Assembly (NCBI GenBank): GCA_020073445.1
Contig: JAIQFE010000006.1
Coordinates: 1 to 64,000, forward strand
Direction of reading: 5' to 3'
From: Terriglobia bacterium
GTDB lineage: Bacteria > Acidobacteriota > Terriglobia > Bryobacterales > Bryobacteraceae
DNA length: 64,000 bases
The translations under genes and the position numbers were made by a program. The notes below the pieces were generated by a model. That model was given only the letters and a program-made list of their open reading frames with translations. It made no database searches and was not told the origin of the DNA. Below are positions 43,839 through 53,571 of the stretch, one piece after another (position 1 is the first letter of the stretch; every line of letters begins with the position of its first letter).

Positions 43839-45650
43839 CTAACGACGCTCTGTGAGCAGTACTTTGGCCTCAATTGTCTGGGACCCGCGGAGTACCTTCA
43901 CTAGTACTAAATCACCAGGCTTGTGCGCTTGCAGGGCATAGGTGAAGTCGTACAAATTCCCGATGTCCTTGCCGTCGAACTCGATCAGAATGTCGCCCGC
44001 TTTCAGGCCGGCTTTGGCCGCGGGTGTACCGTCGCGCACGTCGGCGAAGCGGACGCCCTTGGGCGGTTCGTCGAAATCGGGGATGCTGCCGAAGTTGGGA
44101 CCGTAGCCGCCGCTACTGCTGCCCGAACTGATGGGAGCGGTCTTCTCTACCACGCGCTGGAACTTCGGACGTTCCGGGTCGTTCATCAGACGTGTGGCGA
44201 TTTGCGCGACGTACCCCAGCAGCTTGGCAGCGTCCGGGGCGTCGATCTTATCCCAGGTGTCGCTCGGCTTGTGATAATCGCCGTGCAGCCCGCTGAAGAA
44301 GAACAGCACGGGCACCTGCTTCACGGTGAAGGACATGTGATCGCTGCCGCCGTAGCCGGTGGCTTCCGAAAGATCGAGCTTGAACTCGGCGGGAGGTTTG
44401 ACGGACTCGACCAGCTTGTCGAGCGTGGAGCCGGTTCCCGAGCCGTTGACGTAAACCTTGCCGCCCCGGATCCTGCCGATCATGTCCATGTTGAGCATCG
44501 TCACGGCGTTTTCGAGCGGCAGCAACGGATGCCCTGTATAGTAATTGCTGCCCAGAAGTCCCAGTTCCTCGCCCGCATAGGTCATGAAGAGAATCCCGCG
44601 CTGCTGCTGGGGCTGCTTTGAAAAATAGCGGGCCAGTTCGATTACGCCCGCGGTGCCCGAGGCATTATCGTCGGCGCCCGGATGAATGGTGCCGATCTGC
44701 GCCGGCGCGAGCGAGTGCTCGTCGCCCAGGCCCAGGTGATCGTAATGCGCGCCGACGATCACGTACTCGGGAGTTTTCCCGGGAATGTAGCCTGCGACGT
44801 TGTGGACCGTCTTCATTTCGTGCTGGATGTCGAGCGTCAGGCTCATGGTGAGCTTGGTGAAAGGAAACGAGCGGGGCTTCAGGTCCTTATCGATGCCATC
44901 CAGGACTTCACGCAGATCGTGGCCTTCGCTCTTGAACCATGCCTCGGCAGTGGCCTGTTTCACCTGCACGAACAAGACGCCTGAATCGGTGGGTCCGGTG
45001 GCCTGGCCGAAGGGCTCGATCCGGTCCTCTTCCGGCATGTGGTGCGGATAGGCGTCGTTTACCAGGATCACGGCGCGGGCACCGTGCATTTTCGCGTTCA
45101 CGGCCTTGATGGCGAATGTCGAATGCTGGGTGAGCTCTTTGCCTTGGAACACGCTCTTCTCGTCGTCTTCTTGCGGCTCGTGGCGGATCAGCAGGACGAT
45201 TTTGTCCTTGACGTCGATGCCCGCGTAATCGTCATAGTGATATTCGTTGGCCGTGATTCCGTAGCCGACGAATACGACGGGAGCCGAAACGGTGCCGGAA
45301 GACGAAAAACTGAAGGGGATGAAGCCGTCGCGCAGCGGGAGCGTGGTGGTTTTGCCGGCGTCGGTGATATCGAGGCGATTCGTGGGGCCCATGCGAGCGC
45401 CTACGGTTGTCGTGAACGCCTGCTCATAGCCGCTGCCCGGCACAGGTTTGACGCCGAACGATTGGAATTGCGACGAGATGTAGCTGGCGGCCGTTTCGAG
45501 CTCGGCTGATCCGGTCGCGCGGCCTTTTAACTCGGGCGACGCGAGATATTTCACGTGCGCCAGGTACGCGTCGGGGCTGATGGTAGCGGGTGCCTGCGCC
45601 CACGCCGCGAGCGCGCATCCAGCCAGCGCTGCCATGGGGAATCGGCGCAT
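43839..45650 (-). CDS. Secreted M28-family aminopeptidase with PA and PDZ domains
   Basis: 603 residues with a signal peptide (AALAGCALAAWAQA). The zinc ligands are seen in VIVGAHYDHLG (His), PGADDNASGTAGVIELA (Asp), YAGEELGLLGSNYY (Glu), LNMDMIGR (Asp) and the later HGDYHKPSDTWDKI (His). A PA insert (about 130-250) precedes the peptidase part. The C-terminal 90 residues form a PDZ domain (VRFADVRDGTPAAKAGLKAGDILIEFDGKDI). It removes N-terminal amino acids from peptides outside the cytoplasmic membrane. Confidence 0.93.
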   Translation of the reverse strand: MRRFPMAALAGCALAAWAQAPATISPDAYLAHVKYLASPELKGRATGSAELETAASYISSQFQSFGVKPVPGSGYEQAFTTTVGARMGPTNRLDITDAGKTTTLPLRDGFIPFSFSSSGTVSAPVVFVGYGITANEYHYDDYAGIDVKDKIVLLIRHEPQEDDEKSVFQGKELTQHSTFAIKAVNAKMHGARAVILVNDAYPHHMPEEDRIEPFGQATGPTDSGVLFVQVKQATAEAWFKSEGHDLREVLDGIDKDLKPRSFPFTKLTMSLTLDIQHEMKTVHNVAGYIPGKTPEYVIVGAHYDHLGLGDEHSLAPAQIGTIHPGADDNASGTAGVIELARYFSKQPQQQRGILFMTYAGEELGLLGSNYYTGHPLLPLENAVTMLNMDMIGRIRGGKVYVNGSGTGSTLDKLVESVKPPAEFKLDLSEATGYGGSDHMSFTVKQVPVLFFFSGLHGDYHKPSDTWDKIDAPDAAKLLGYVAQIATRLMNDPERPKFQRVVEKTAPISSGSSSGGYGPNFGSIPDFDEPPKGVRFADVRDGTPAAKAGLKAGDILIEFDGKDIGNLYDFTYALQAHKPGDLVLVKVLRGSQTIEAKVLLTERR

Positions 45651-45657
45651 GGGTTTG

Positions 45658-46605
45658 TTACCTGCCGGCGATCTTCGGAATGTTGACCACGCAAGTTTCC
45701 TCGCACTTGGTGTCGTCTGCTTTCGTGGCGGCCTTGGCGGTGGTTTTCGCGGCCGCGGCCTGATGGTCGATCTCGAGCTGAACCAGCTGTTGCATGATCG
45801 GCCACTCGATCGCGCCCTCGAATTTGCGGCCGTTGATGTAGACCGTCGGTGTGGCAGACAGGCCGAGCGAGTGCGCCTCGGCGATATTCTGAGCGACCTC
45901 TTTGTCGGTGACCTTGCCGTCCACGCAGCGGCCCAGCTGGATGGAATCGACGCCGGCGGTTCCGGCCCAGGCCATCACCTTCGAATTCAGAGTTTCGGGA
46001 GTGACGCCTTCCTGATTCTCGTAGATCCAATCGTGGAACTTCCAGAAAGCCTGCGGATCCTGCTTGTAAATGCAGCGCCCTGTGTCAGAGGCCGCGCGGG
46101 CCCAGGGATGAATCGATTCCAGGGGGAAATCCTTGAAGTACACCTGCACCTTGTCCGGGAATTTCTGGACCAGGTTCTTGCGCATCACGTCGGCTTCGAC
46201 TTTGCACACGGGACACTGGAAATCTCCGTAGACCACGATGGTGACCGGCGCGCCGGGCTTTCCATAGCTGGGCTGGGCATCGAGCTTGATCTGGTCGATC
46301 GCCGCCTGGAACGGGCTCTTGGTGATATCGAAGACCTCGCCCTTGATAATGTTCTTGCCATTCTGCGAGATCAGGTAGTGCTCTTCCTTGGTCTGACCCT
46401 GATAGGAAAGGTGCACCGCGATTTCGGAGAATCCCGGCAAATAGGCCGAAGGCGTGGGATCGTCGATGCTGACGGAGACCTGGGGAATCCACAGCTCGGC
46501 GTGGCGCAGGTAGGCCTCGAGCGCGGGCTTATCGACATTCGCTTTTGTCTGCGCAAACGCCGGGAGAGCGGCAAGCGCCGCAAGCAGGAAGGTGGCAAGT
46601 TTCAT
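45658..46605 (-). CDS. Secreted DsbA-family thioredoxin-like protein
   Basis: 315 residues with a signal peptide (TFLLAALAALPAFAQT). The redox centre is CPVC in VVYGDFQCPVCKVEADVM, inside a DsbA/BdbD-type thioredoxin fold with the cis-proline loop SATPTVYINGRKF. An N-terminal beta domain (about 25-115) precedes it. The Ala/Lys-rich tail has two more Cys (CEETC). It probably forms or isomerises disulphides in exported proteins. The M28 peptidase starts 7 bases after its stop. Confidence 0.85.
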   Translation of the reverse strand: MKLATFLLAALAALPAFAQTKANVDKPALEAYLRHAELWIPQVSVSIDDPTPSAYLPGFSEIAVHLSYQGQTKEEHYLISQNGKNIIKGEVFDITKSPFQAAIDQIKLDAQPSYGKPGAPVTIVVYGDFQCPVCKVEADVMRKNLVQKFPDKVQVYFKDFPLESIHPWARAASDTGRCIYKQDPQAFWKFHDWIYENQEGVTPETLNSKVMAWAGTAGVDSIQLGRCVDGKVTDKEVAQNIAEAHSLGLSATPTVYINGRKFEGAIEWPIMQQLVQLEIDHQAAAAKTTAKAATKADDTKCEETCVVNIPKIAGR

Positions 46606-46664
46606 GGTTTGGACCTAGTTTTTATTGTCGCACTCTTACACAGACGTGCCACTATACTGGAGGT

Positions 46665-48101
46665 TTGTCCAAATACTGGCTGTTGCTTCCGCTGCTGCTG
46701 GTGTACCTGAGCAGCTTGGGGCGAGTGGGATTCCTGGGGCCGGACGAGCCGCGGTATGCCTCTATCGGCCGCGAAATGGCGCACTCCGGCGATTGGGTCA
46801 CGCCGCGACTGGACGGCTCTCCGTGGTTCGAAAAACCGCCGCTACTGTACTGGATGACGGGGGTGGGGCACAAGCTTCACATCTCCGATGAGTGGGCGGC
46901 CCGGCTGCCTGTGGCGCTCATCAGTCTCGTTTTCCTGTGGTTCTTTCATCGTACGCTGGCGCGCGAGTTTTCTTCCCGTGTAGCGCTGGCTGCCACCGGA
47001 ATCCTCGCTACCTCCGCAGGCTGGATTGCGTACAGTTTCGTTTCCGTCACCGATCTGCCGATGTCGGCCGCGCTGGGAGCCGCGACGCTCATCGGAGTCT
47101 TCGGCCCGAGCGCGATCCCCAGCCGGGCGCGTCAGACAGCGGTATTGGGAATCTGGGCGGGAGTGTTTCTCGGGTTGGCTGTCCTGGCCAAAGGATTCGT
47201 GCCGTTGGTGTTGATCGCACCGGTGCTGCTGATTGCCCGCCGCATGCGGCTGGCGATGCTTGTGACGGGCGCGGTGATCGCCGCGCCGTGGTACATCCTT
47301 TGTGAACTGCGCAACGGCCCCGTGTTCTGGAATGAGTTTTTCTGGAAACATCACGTGGACCGGTTCCTGCATCCGACGCTCGATCATCCGCAGCCGTGGT
47401 GGTTCTATCTGCCGGTGCTGCTGGCGGGACTGTTCCCGTGGACGCTGCTGGCGGGCCTGTTGCTGCGCCCCAAGACGTATCAGGACGATCGGATCCGGTT
47501 CCTGGTGCTGTGGCTGCTGGTTGCGCTGGTGTTTTTTTCCGCTGCGCAGAATAAGCTTCCGGGCTACGTGCTGCCGTTGATGCCGGTCCTGGCGATCGTT
47601 CTTGCGGTAGCGTTGGACAAGACTCCCGCGGCGGGTTGGTGGATTGGCGCGTGCGCGGTGTTGTTGATCGCCACTCCCGCGATCGCGGCCCTGTTGCCCG
47701 ACGCGCTTCCTTCCGGCGTCACCTCGACGCGTTTCCCCTTGGCCCGTCTCGCGCAAGGTTGGCCGTTCGCGCTGGCTGCCGCCGGCGTATTCTGGCTGGC
47801 CTGGTTGGCGAAAAACGAGCCGCGAAAGCGCGAGCAAGTGATGCTCGCGGCGGCATTGGCGACTCTGGCCGCGATCGGGTACTTCAAGTTCGCGTTGCTG
47901 CCGGTGCTCGATCAGCGATATTCGGTGCGGGGATTCGTGCACGCAAGTTCGGGCCAAATCCAGGAAGCGTGTCTGAAGGAGGTTCGGCGCGATTGGGTTT
48001 ACGGCTTGAACTACTACGCTGGCCGCCCGTTGCCGGCATGCGGCGAATCCGGCCTGCAAATTGCCGTGCGCGACGGGCAGTTAACGCTGAACCAGCGGTA
48101 G
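46665..48101 (+). CDS. Family-39 glycosyltransferase (ArnT-like)
   Basis: 478 residues. The best start is TTG 46665, because the first membrane helix (YWLLLPLLLVYLSSLG) begins just after it and no ATG fits. GPDEPRYASIGREM is the catalytic acidic motif after helix 1, and WVTPRLDGSPWFEKPPLLYW is the typical ArnT/PMT periplasmic block. About 12 membrane helices follow. It attaches a polyprenyl-linked sugar to lipid A-like or protein acceptors. It is divergent from the DsbA-like gene, with TATACT at 46653-46658 as a likely -10. The first DUF4159 gene follows after 4 bases. Confidence 0.83.
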   Translation: MSKYWLLLPLLLVYLSSLGRVGFLGPDEPRYASIGREMAHSGDWVTPRLDGSPWFEKPPLLYWMTGVGHKLHISDEWAARLPVALISLVFLWFFHRTLAREFSSRVALAATGILATSAGWIAYSFVSVTDLPMSAALGAATLIGVFGPSAIPSRARQTAVLGIWAGVFLGLAVLAKGFVPLVLIAPVLLIARRMRLAMLVTGAVIAAPWYILCELRNGPVFWNEFFWKHHVDRFLHPTLDHPQPWWFYLPVLLAGLFPWTLLAGLLLRPKTYQDDRIRFLVLWLLVALVFFSAAQNKLPGYVLPLMPVLAIVLAVALDKTPAAGWWIGACAVLLIATPAIAALLPDALPSGVTSTRFPLARLAQGWPFALAAAGVFWLAWLAKNEPRKREQVMLAAALATLAAIGYFKFALLPVLDQRYSVRGFVHASSGQIQEACLKEVRRDWVYGLNYYAGRPLPACGESGLQIAVRDGQLTLNQR

Positions 48102-48105
48102 ACCG

Positions 48106-48948
48106 ATGCTATTCTGGAGGCGCTTTAAGATTGTGCCGATGAGTCTGCGCGTTGCCCTGGTAATCGTCGTTCTGCTGTGCGGCTGGGGTTTTCTATTCGC
48201 GCAGAAACCCTGGCGGGAATATCCGGCCATCGAATACTCCGATTTCTTTATTCCTCCCGACTCGCGGGTTCCTCACGAATGGACGCGCGCACGCTTGAAA
48301 TATCCGGATGTTTTTGGAGGCGAGGATTTCGGTCCCTCCGCTTACTGGACCATGGATTATCCGCGCTCGGACCGCCACCTGCTTCCGGGCATCGCGCGGC
48401 TCACGCGTATCGACGCGCGATCGGTGGAACAGATCGTCGAGTTGGACGGCTCGGACGATATCTATAACTGGCCGTTCCTTTACGCCGTGGAAGTGGGTCA
48501 CTGGAGACTCCCCGAGATCCAGGCCAAACGGCTTCGCGATTATATCGACCGCGGGGGCTTTCTGATGGTCGACGATTTTCACGGCAACACGGAATGGTCG
48601 GTCTTCATGGACAGCCTGAGCAAAGTGTTTCCCGACCGCGGCGTTGAAGATCTGGCGGATTCCAATGAGATTTTCCACACTCTCTACGATCTGGAGCATC
48701 GCGTACAGATTCCGGGCGCCAACGCCTGGCAAAGCGGCGTGACTTACGAGCAGCCTGAGGACGGCGGGAGAGACCCGCACTGGCGCGCTGTTTACAACAA
48801 TAAGAACAGGGTGGTGGTCGCGATCTGCCACGACATGGACCTGGGCGACGCCTGGGAACACGCCGACGATGCCTGGTATTCGGAAGCTTTCACCGGACTG
48901 GCCTACCGGATCGCGATCAACTACATCGTGTACGATATGAGCCATTGA
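48106..48948 (+). CDS. DUF4159 protein, paralogue 1
   Basis: 280 residues. A membrane anchor/signal (LRVALVIVVLLCGWGFLFA) precedes a DUF4159 domain, a GATase-like alpha/beta fold. Conserved blocks are YPRSDRHLL, RLTRIDARSVEQIVELD, DIYNWPFLYAVEVGHW, YIDRGGFLMVDDFHG, IFHTLYDL, and ICHDMDLGDAW near the C-terminus. DUF4159 proteins occur with MoxR/vWA modules; their function is unknown. This copy is separated from paralogues 2 and 3 (56416 and 57313) by about 7.4 kb of other genes. It follows the glycosyltransferase by 4 bases. Confidence 0.85.
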   Translation: MLFWRRFKIVPMSLRVALVIVVLLCGWGFLFAQKPWREYPAIEYSDFFIPPDSRVPHEWTRARLKYPDVFGGEDFGPSAYWTMDYPRSDRHLLPGIARLTRIDARSVEQIVELDGSDDIYNWPFLYAVEVGHWRLPEIQAKRLRDYIDRGGFLMVDDFHGNTEWSVFMDSLSKVFPDRGVEDLADSNEIFHTLYDLEHRVQIPGANAWQSGVTYEQPEDGGRDPHWRAVYNNKNRVVVAICHDMDLGDAWEHADDAWYSEAFTGLAYRIAINYIVYDMSH

Positions 48949-49097
48949 CGCTCCCGGAACCCCGAGGGGGGATAGTTTCCGGATGCGCCGTCAGTCAGGA
49001 GTTAGTCTCAGCGGGCAGTTCGCTGCACAGCTCCGTGGACTCGCTGCATGAGGCCCCGGTCGACGCACGTTCAGGCTTAAACTTACAAAGGATCCCG

Positions 49098-50204
49098 ATG
49101 TCCTATCTTCGGCACGCCCTGACGCGTCATTCCTGGTGGATCGCCATGGTCTGGCTCGCAATTGGCATTATCTCGGCGACTCAGGTCGTTGTAGGCATGG
49201 CCGCCCTCGGGAGGCAGCTCAATTGGGTTTCCCTTTTCTTTACGACGGCCGCGGCATGGCTGATTTGGGTGGCTGCAACCCCGGCCATCCTGGCATTGAG
49301 CCGGCGGTTTCCTCTGAAGCGGGCAAGCGATTGGAGAAACGTCCCGGTGCATCTGGCTGCCGCACTGGCAATCAGCGTTGGGCGCATCGCCTGGTCCGCC
49401 GCGCTGGAATGGGCCATCAATCCGATTCAAGATCCGAACCCTTCGTATCGAACCATGTTCTTCACCATGGTTTACATGCAGTTCCATACTGGACTTATCT
49501 TTTATGGCGTCACCGTGGCGATCGACAATATCGTCGATTCCATCCGGCGCCTGGCTCGCGGCGAGGCGGAAGCGGCGCGGCTTGCCAGTGAGTTATCGAA
49601 GGCCCAGTTGGACGCCCTTCGCCGTCAGCTGGAGCCTCATTTTCTGTTCAATACCCTAAACGCAATCTCCGGGCTGGTCCGGGAACAACGAAACGACGAC
49701 GCCGTCGAAATGATCGCCGGGTTGAGCGACCTGCTGCGGCGCGTGCTGGACGATTCCGGCAGGCACCTGGTACCGCTGGCCGAAGAAGTCTCCTTCCTTG
49801 AAAGCTACATCGATCTGCAGTCGATGCGCCTTGGCGACCGGTTGAAGGTCACATTGGATGTGCCTCTCGAGCTTTACGGCTCTCTGGTCCCGCCGCTTGT
49901 CCTGCAGCCGATGGTGGAGAACGCGATCGTGCATGGGATCGGAAAACTCGTGGAAGGTGGAGAGATCCGCTTGACGGCGCGCGAGTCCGATGGAATGCTG
50001 TCGATCTACCTCTACAATGATGGTCCGGGACTCTCGCCGGCGATCCGGGATGGGGTCGGCGGCAACAGAACCGGCGTCGGACTGTCCAACACTCGCGGAC
50101 GGCTGGTCACGCTGTACGGAGCGGAAAGCAGCGTGGAGCTTCGGAACGGCGAGCCGGCGGGGGTTGAAACGATTATCAGAGTTCCTTACAGGACTGTTGC
50201 GTGA
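49098..50204 (+). CDS. LytS-type sensor histidine kinase
   Basis: 368 residues from ATG 49098 after AAGGATC. Four membrane helices in the first 160 residues (WWIAMVWLAIGIISATQVVV, WVSLFFTTAAAWLIWVAAT, and two more) lead to the His_kinase (PF06580) block LRRQLEPHFLFNTLNAISGL, whose His is the phosphorylation site. The ATPase part has QPMVENAIVHGIGKL and GVGLSNTRGRL. The stop overlaps the response regulator start by 4 bases (GTGA). The signal is unknown; no extracellular domain of size is present. Confidence 0.9.
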   Translation: MSYLRHALTRHSWWIAMVWLAIGIISATQVVVGMAALGRQLNWVSLFFTTAAAWLIWVAATPAILALSRRFPLKRASDWRNVPVHLAAALAISVGRIAWSAALEWAINPIQDPNPSYRTMFFTMVYMQFHTGLIFYGVTVAIDNIVDSIRRLARGEAEAARLASELSKAQLDALRRQLEPHFLFNTLNAISGLVREQRNDDAVEMIAGLSDLLRRVLDDSGRHLVPLAEEVSFLESYIDLQSMRLGDRLKVTLDVPLELYGSLVPPLVLQPMVENAIVHGIGKLVEGGEIRLTARESDGMLSIYLYNDGPGLSPAIRDGVGGNRTGVGLSNTRGRLVTLYGAESSVELRNGEPAGVETIIRVPYRTVA

Positions 50205-50974
50205 CTTCCCATTTGAGTACGCACAACGGCACGAACGGCCTGTGCGCTCCCATCGGCACAGTGGTCGTAGATGACGAGCCGCTGGCGCGTGCCAATATCG
50301 TGAACCTGCTGCGAACCGATCCGGAAATCCTGGTGCTGGGGGAATGCAGTTCGGGCACCGACGCGTCGAAGGTGGTGCGGGAACTGCGCCCGTCACTGTT
50401 GTTTCTAGACGTGCAGATGCCGGGCTGCGACGGGTTCGGCGTGCTGGAAGCGCTGGGAGCCGATGTGCCCCCGGCGGTGGTGTTCGTCACGGCCTATGAT
50501 CAGTACGCGTTGAAGGCCTTCGAGGCGGAAGCTCTCGACTACCTGCTCAAGCCATACGACAATGCGCGATTCTTCCGTGTGCTGTCGCGTGCAAAAGCGC
50601 TGCTGTCGCGGCGTCCCGCGGAACACCCCCGCTTCGAGCGAATTATGGTTCGAAGCGCCGGGCGCATTTCGTTCCTGCGCGCGGAAGAGATCGACTGGAT
50701 CGAAGCGGCGGATTACTATTCCTGTCTGCACGTCGGAGCGAGAACACACCTGCTGCGCCGCAGTATGGCGGAACTCGAGCGGGATCTGGAGCCGGAACGT
50801 TTCTGCCGCGTTCATCGATCGACTATCGTGAATCTGGCGCGGGTGCGCGATCTACGAAGCGATGCCAGCGGGGAATACGAAGTCGTGTTGCGGGATGACA
50901 CGAGGTTGAAGGTGAGCCGCGGATATCGCGAAAAACTGCAGACAGCGATTCAAGGGATAAGCAAAGGGGCGTAG
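50201..50974 (+). CDS. LytTR-family response regulator
   Basis: 257 residues from GTG 50201. The receiver domain (TVVVDDEPLARANIVNLLRT, LLFLDVQMPGCDGFG with the phospho-Asp, FVTAYDQYALKAFEAEALDYLLKPYD) is followed by a LytTR DNA-binding domain (IMVRSAGRISFLRAEEIDWIEAADYYSCLH, RFCRVHRSTIVNLARVRDL). It pairs with the LytS kinase in one transcript. The operon beginning at 51058 lies in the same direction and could be a target. Confidence 0.93.
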   Translation: MTSHLSTHNGTNGLCAPIGTVVVDDEPLARANIVNLLRTDPEILVLGECSSGTDASKVVRELRPSLLFLDVQMPGCDGFGVLEALGADVPPAVVFVTAYDQYALKAFEAEALDYLLKPYDNARFFRVLSRAKALLSRRPAEHPRFERIMVRSAGRISFLRAEEIDWIEAADYYSCLHVGARTHLLRRSMAELERDLEPERFCRVHRSTIVNLARVRDLRSDASGEYEVVLRDDTRLKVSRGYREKLQTAIQGISKGA

Positions 50975-51057
50975 GCGCCGCCATTCAGCGAATCCACGGA
51001 GCCATGCAGGGAACGGACTAGTCGCGCCGGGCATTCTTCCCGATACTGGGGACCACG

Positions 51058-51735
51058 ATGCCCAACATGGCGACAGCGATCCTGTTCATCTCGAGAATCA
51101 TAGAGCTGTCATTGCTAGCCGGATTCTCCGTGCCAGTATTTTCTCAAGCTCCCGCGATAGATCCGCTGCCCGATACTCCTCACCGGTTAGACCTCGCGGA
51201 GGAAAAACGAAGACTTCGGTGGGAGAGCGTGGGCGGTGGCGCAGTTCGCGCCGAATACAAAACCACTGCGGACGCGGCTGCACTCGCCAATGCCGAACCT
51301 GTGTTTGCTCCCAGGCCCGAGCCGTCCGGCGCAATTTCGGCGCAAAGGCTGCGACACCATCCGCCAAAAGCAGCACGAAAAACATTTGCCCGGGGAGTAA
51401 CCGCACAACGCGAGGGACGACGAGGCGAAGCCATTGAGCAATTCAACGCGGCCGTGAGTCTCGACCCTTTGTATGTGGAAGCGCGTGCGGAGCTGGGCGT
51501 ACTGTATGTGCGGACTGGGGAAATTTCGAAGGCTCTGGAGCAATTCGAGCTGGCGTCGGAACTGGAGCCGAACTCCAGCATGCTGCACTTTAATCGGGCC
51601 TGGGCGCTGCTGGTGCTCGGCAGGGCCGTGGAAGCCGAGCGCGAAGCCCGGCGTGTCCTCGCGCTTAAGCCTGAGGAGGCCGATGCGCACCGGCTAATCG
51701 GGTTGGCGCTAGCGGCGCAAGCTGCCGGGCAGTAA
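51058..51735 (+). CDS. Exported TPR protein
   Basis: 225 residues. A signal segment (IIELSLLAGFSVPVFSQA) is followed by a basic linker and about three TPR units from residue 120 (GRRGEAIEQFNAAVSLDPLY, TGEISKALEQFELASELEPN, LGRAVEAEREARRVLALKPE). TPRs mediate protein contacts. It is first of the exported-protein run up to 56041. The gap to the two-component system is 83 bases. Confidence 0.75.
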   Translation: MPNMATAILFISRIIELSLLAGFSVPVFSQAPAIDPLPDTPHRLDLAEEKRRLRWESVGGGAVRAEYKTTADAAALANAEPVFAPRPEPSGAISAQRLRHHPPKAARKTFARGVTAQREGRRGEAIEQFNAAVSLDPLYVEARAELGVLYVRTGEISKALEQFELASELEPNSSMLHFNRAWALLVLGRAVEAEREARRVLALKPEEADAHRLIGLALAAQAAGQ

Positions 51736-51780
51736 GAGGTGGCAAACATTCGAGCTGTACACGAACAGGAGGCACCAAAT

Positions 51781-52521
51781 ATGGCCATACGCAATGAAAT
51801 GCATCGCAGATTGATCCTGGCGGCTCTCCTCGCGGGAAGCTCGAGCGCGCTTCTGATCGCGCAAACGCCCGCATCCCCACCTGCCGCTCCGCCCGGGATC
51901 GCCACGAGAATACTGATGCAAGATTCTCTCGGCGATACACCCGAACCGAAAATGGTTCTATCCATTCTCAATGTAGCCGCAGGGGTCACAGCCCCGGCCC
52001 ATTCACACAAAGGAGTCGTCTTCGCCTACATCCTTCAGGGCGATATCGAGAATCAGGTCGAACCCGATCCTCCGATGGTCTACCACCCGGGCGACTTTTT
52101 CCACGAGCGCCCGATGCAGATCCATCGCCTCCTTCGGAACCTGAGCCAGACGGAACCGGCGAAGATCCTCATTTTCCAAAACACGGGCACGAATGCGGCC
52201 AGCGCCTTGATACAGGAGCCTCTGGCAAACATCGCGAATCAGGAGGTGACCGTAATGGCGTTGGTTGCCGCCCCTGGAGCGGCCCCTACGGGGGCGCACC
52301 AACACCCTGGGCCCGTGTTCGCGTACGTCCTTAAGGGAGAGATCGAGAGTCAGGTCGATCCAGAACCGGCAAAGATCTACCGCGCGGGCGATGCCTTCTA
52401 CGAGCCTCCCATGCATGCCCACCGGCTCTTCCGGAATCTGAGCAAAACGGAGCCAGCGGAGTTGCTCATTTTCCAAGTAGGCGAAGAAGGTCAGGCCCGT
52501 GCGATCGGTGTTCAGGAATAG
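51781..52521 (+). CDS. Secreted bicupin protein
   Basis: 246 residues from ATG 51781, with AGGAGG at good distance. A signal peptide (ILAALLAGSSSALLIA) precedes two cupin domains of about 100 residues. Each has the metal-binding H-x-H pattern and later His: PAHSHKGVVFAYILQGDIE then MQIHRLLRNLSQTEPAKIL; and GAHQHPGPVFAYVLKGEIE then MHAHRLFRNLSKTEPAELL. The domains are clearly duplicated. The reaction or ligand is unknown. It is followed 10 bases later by the DUF3179 gene, and a very similar bicupin comes after that. Confidence 0.82.
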   Translation: MAIRNEMHRRLILAALLAGSSSALLIAQTPASPPAAPPGIATRILMQDSLGDTPEPKMVLSILNVAAGVTAPAHSHKGVVFAYILQGDIENQVEPDPPMVYHPGDFFHERPMQIHRLLRNLSQTEPAKILIFQNTGTNAASALIQEPLANIANQEVTVMALVAAPGAAPTGAHQHPGPVFAYVLKGEIESQVDPEPAKIYRAGDAFYEPPMHAHRLFRNLSKTEPAELLIFQVGEEGQARAIGVQE

Positions 52522-52531
52522 GAGACAGCAA

Positions 52532-53569
52532 ATGAAAATACGAAACTGGCACATTGTCACCGCGTTAGTGCAGGCGGCTATCGCCTTACCTGCTTTTGCT
52601 CAGCGTCCCGACATGATGCCCTACGTATCGATTCTCGAGCCGCAATTTGTCCCGGCTGCGGAGGCCAGTCTCGTTGAGGAAGACGAGATTGTAATCGGTG
52701 TAGCCCGCGGCAAGGTAGCCAAGGCATACCCTGCAACGGACCTCGCCCAGCACGGTTCAGTGAATGACCAGATGCCGGACGGTCCGATCGAAGTCACCTG
52801 GTGCGGCGTCTGCAGTACAGGTGCGGTCTTTCGCGCTCAGCTCAAGGGGCGGCTTCTGCACTTCGACTACGACAGTATGGTGGGCGCCAACGAGGTTCAC
52901 AAGGATCGCGAGACCGGCAGCCGCTGGCAACAGTCCACTGGTGAAGCTATCTCCGGCCCCCTCAAAGGCAGCTTCCTGGAACTCTATCCCTTTGTCCGAA
53001 CCACATGGAAAGAGTGGCGCAGACGGTATCCCAGCACCGTGGTGCTGAAGCCCCTGCCTGGATACGACGAACGCATACCCGCCCTGAGGAAACTCCAGAA
53101 AGCCAACAGGGCGTCGAACGGCGAAGGAGAGGCGCCGAAGGCTGCGTTCGGCCACGACGATCGCTTGCGTCCGAAGGAAATGGTTGCCGGACTGCGGATC
53201 GGCACGGACGAAAAGGCGTTTCCCTTCGCGCAGCTGCGCATCGCGCGTGTGGTCAATGACCGCGTCGGCGGAGCGCCTGTGCTGGTGGTCCATCAGCCGT
53301 CATCCGATACCACGACTGCATTTGAAGCGCGAGCGAAGGGCAAGGTTCTCCAGTTTCAGGCAGTGGATGCGGATACTAGCTCCTTGACCGATCTCGAAAC
53401 ACACTCTTCCTGGAACGCGTACGGGCTTTGTCTCGAAGGACCGCTGAAGGGAACGCAGCTAAAAACGCTGATCCTCATGCCGGAGTTTTGGTTCGCGTGG
53501 TCGGAGTTTCACCCCGCAACCAAGGTCTTCATGGCAAGCAACACGCAGCCTTCTGAACAAAGGAAGTAA
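52532..53569 (+). CDS. Secreted DUF3179 protein
   Basis: 345 residues from ATG 52532 with AGGAGA. Signal peptide VTALVQAAIALPAFA. Two similar halves are seen. EIVIGVARGKVAKAYPATDL...PIEVTWCGVCSTGAVFRAQL has the DUF3179 Cys pair (WCGVCST). AVRIG-type sequence, KAFPFAQLRIARVVNDRVGGAPVLVVHQPSS...TAFEAR is the second, cysteine-free half. DUF3179 proteins are exported and of unknown function. The gene is set between the two bicupin genes with 2- and 10-base gaps, so it is one operon. Confidence 0.83.
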   Translation: MKIRNWHIVTALVQAAIALPAFAQRPDMMPYVSILEPQFVPAAEASLVEEDEIVIGVARGKVAKAYPATDLAQHGSVNDQMPDGPIEVTWCGVCSTGAVFRAQLKGRLLHFDYDSMVGANEVHKDRETGSRWQQSTGEAISGPLKGSFLELYPFVRTTWKEWRRRYPSTVVLKPLPGYDERIPALRKLQKANRASNGEGEAPKAAFGHDDRLRPKEMVAGLRIGTDEKAFPFAQLRIARVVNDRVGGAPVLVVHQPSSDTTTAFEARAKGKVLQFQAVDADTSSLTDLETHSSWNAYGLCLEGPLKGTQLKTLILMPEFWFAWSEFHPATKVFMASNTQPSEQRK

Positions 53570-53571
53570 GT

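Noticed and set aside
46842-48059. Minus-strand open frame of 405 codons opposite the glycosyltransferase
   Set aside because: Extreme Arg/Gln content and no hydrophobic core; the plus strand encodes a clear membrane enzyme.
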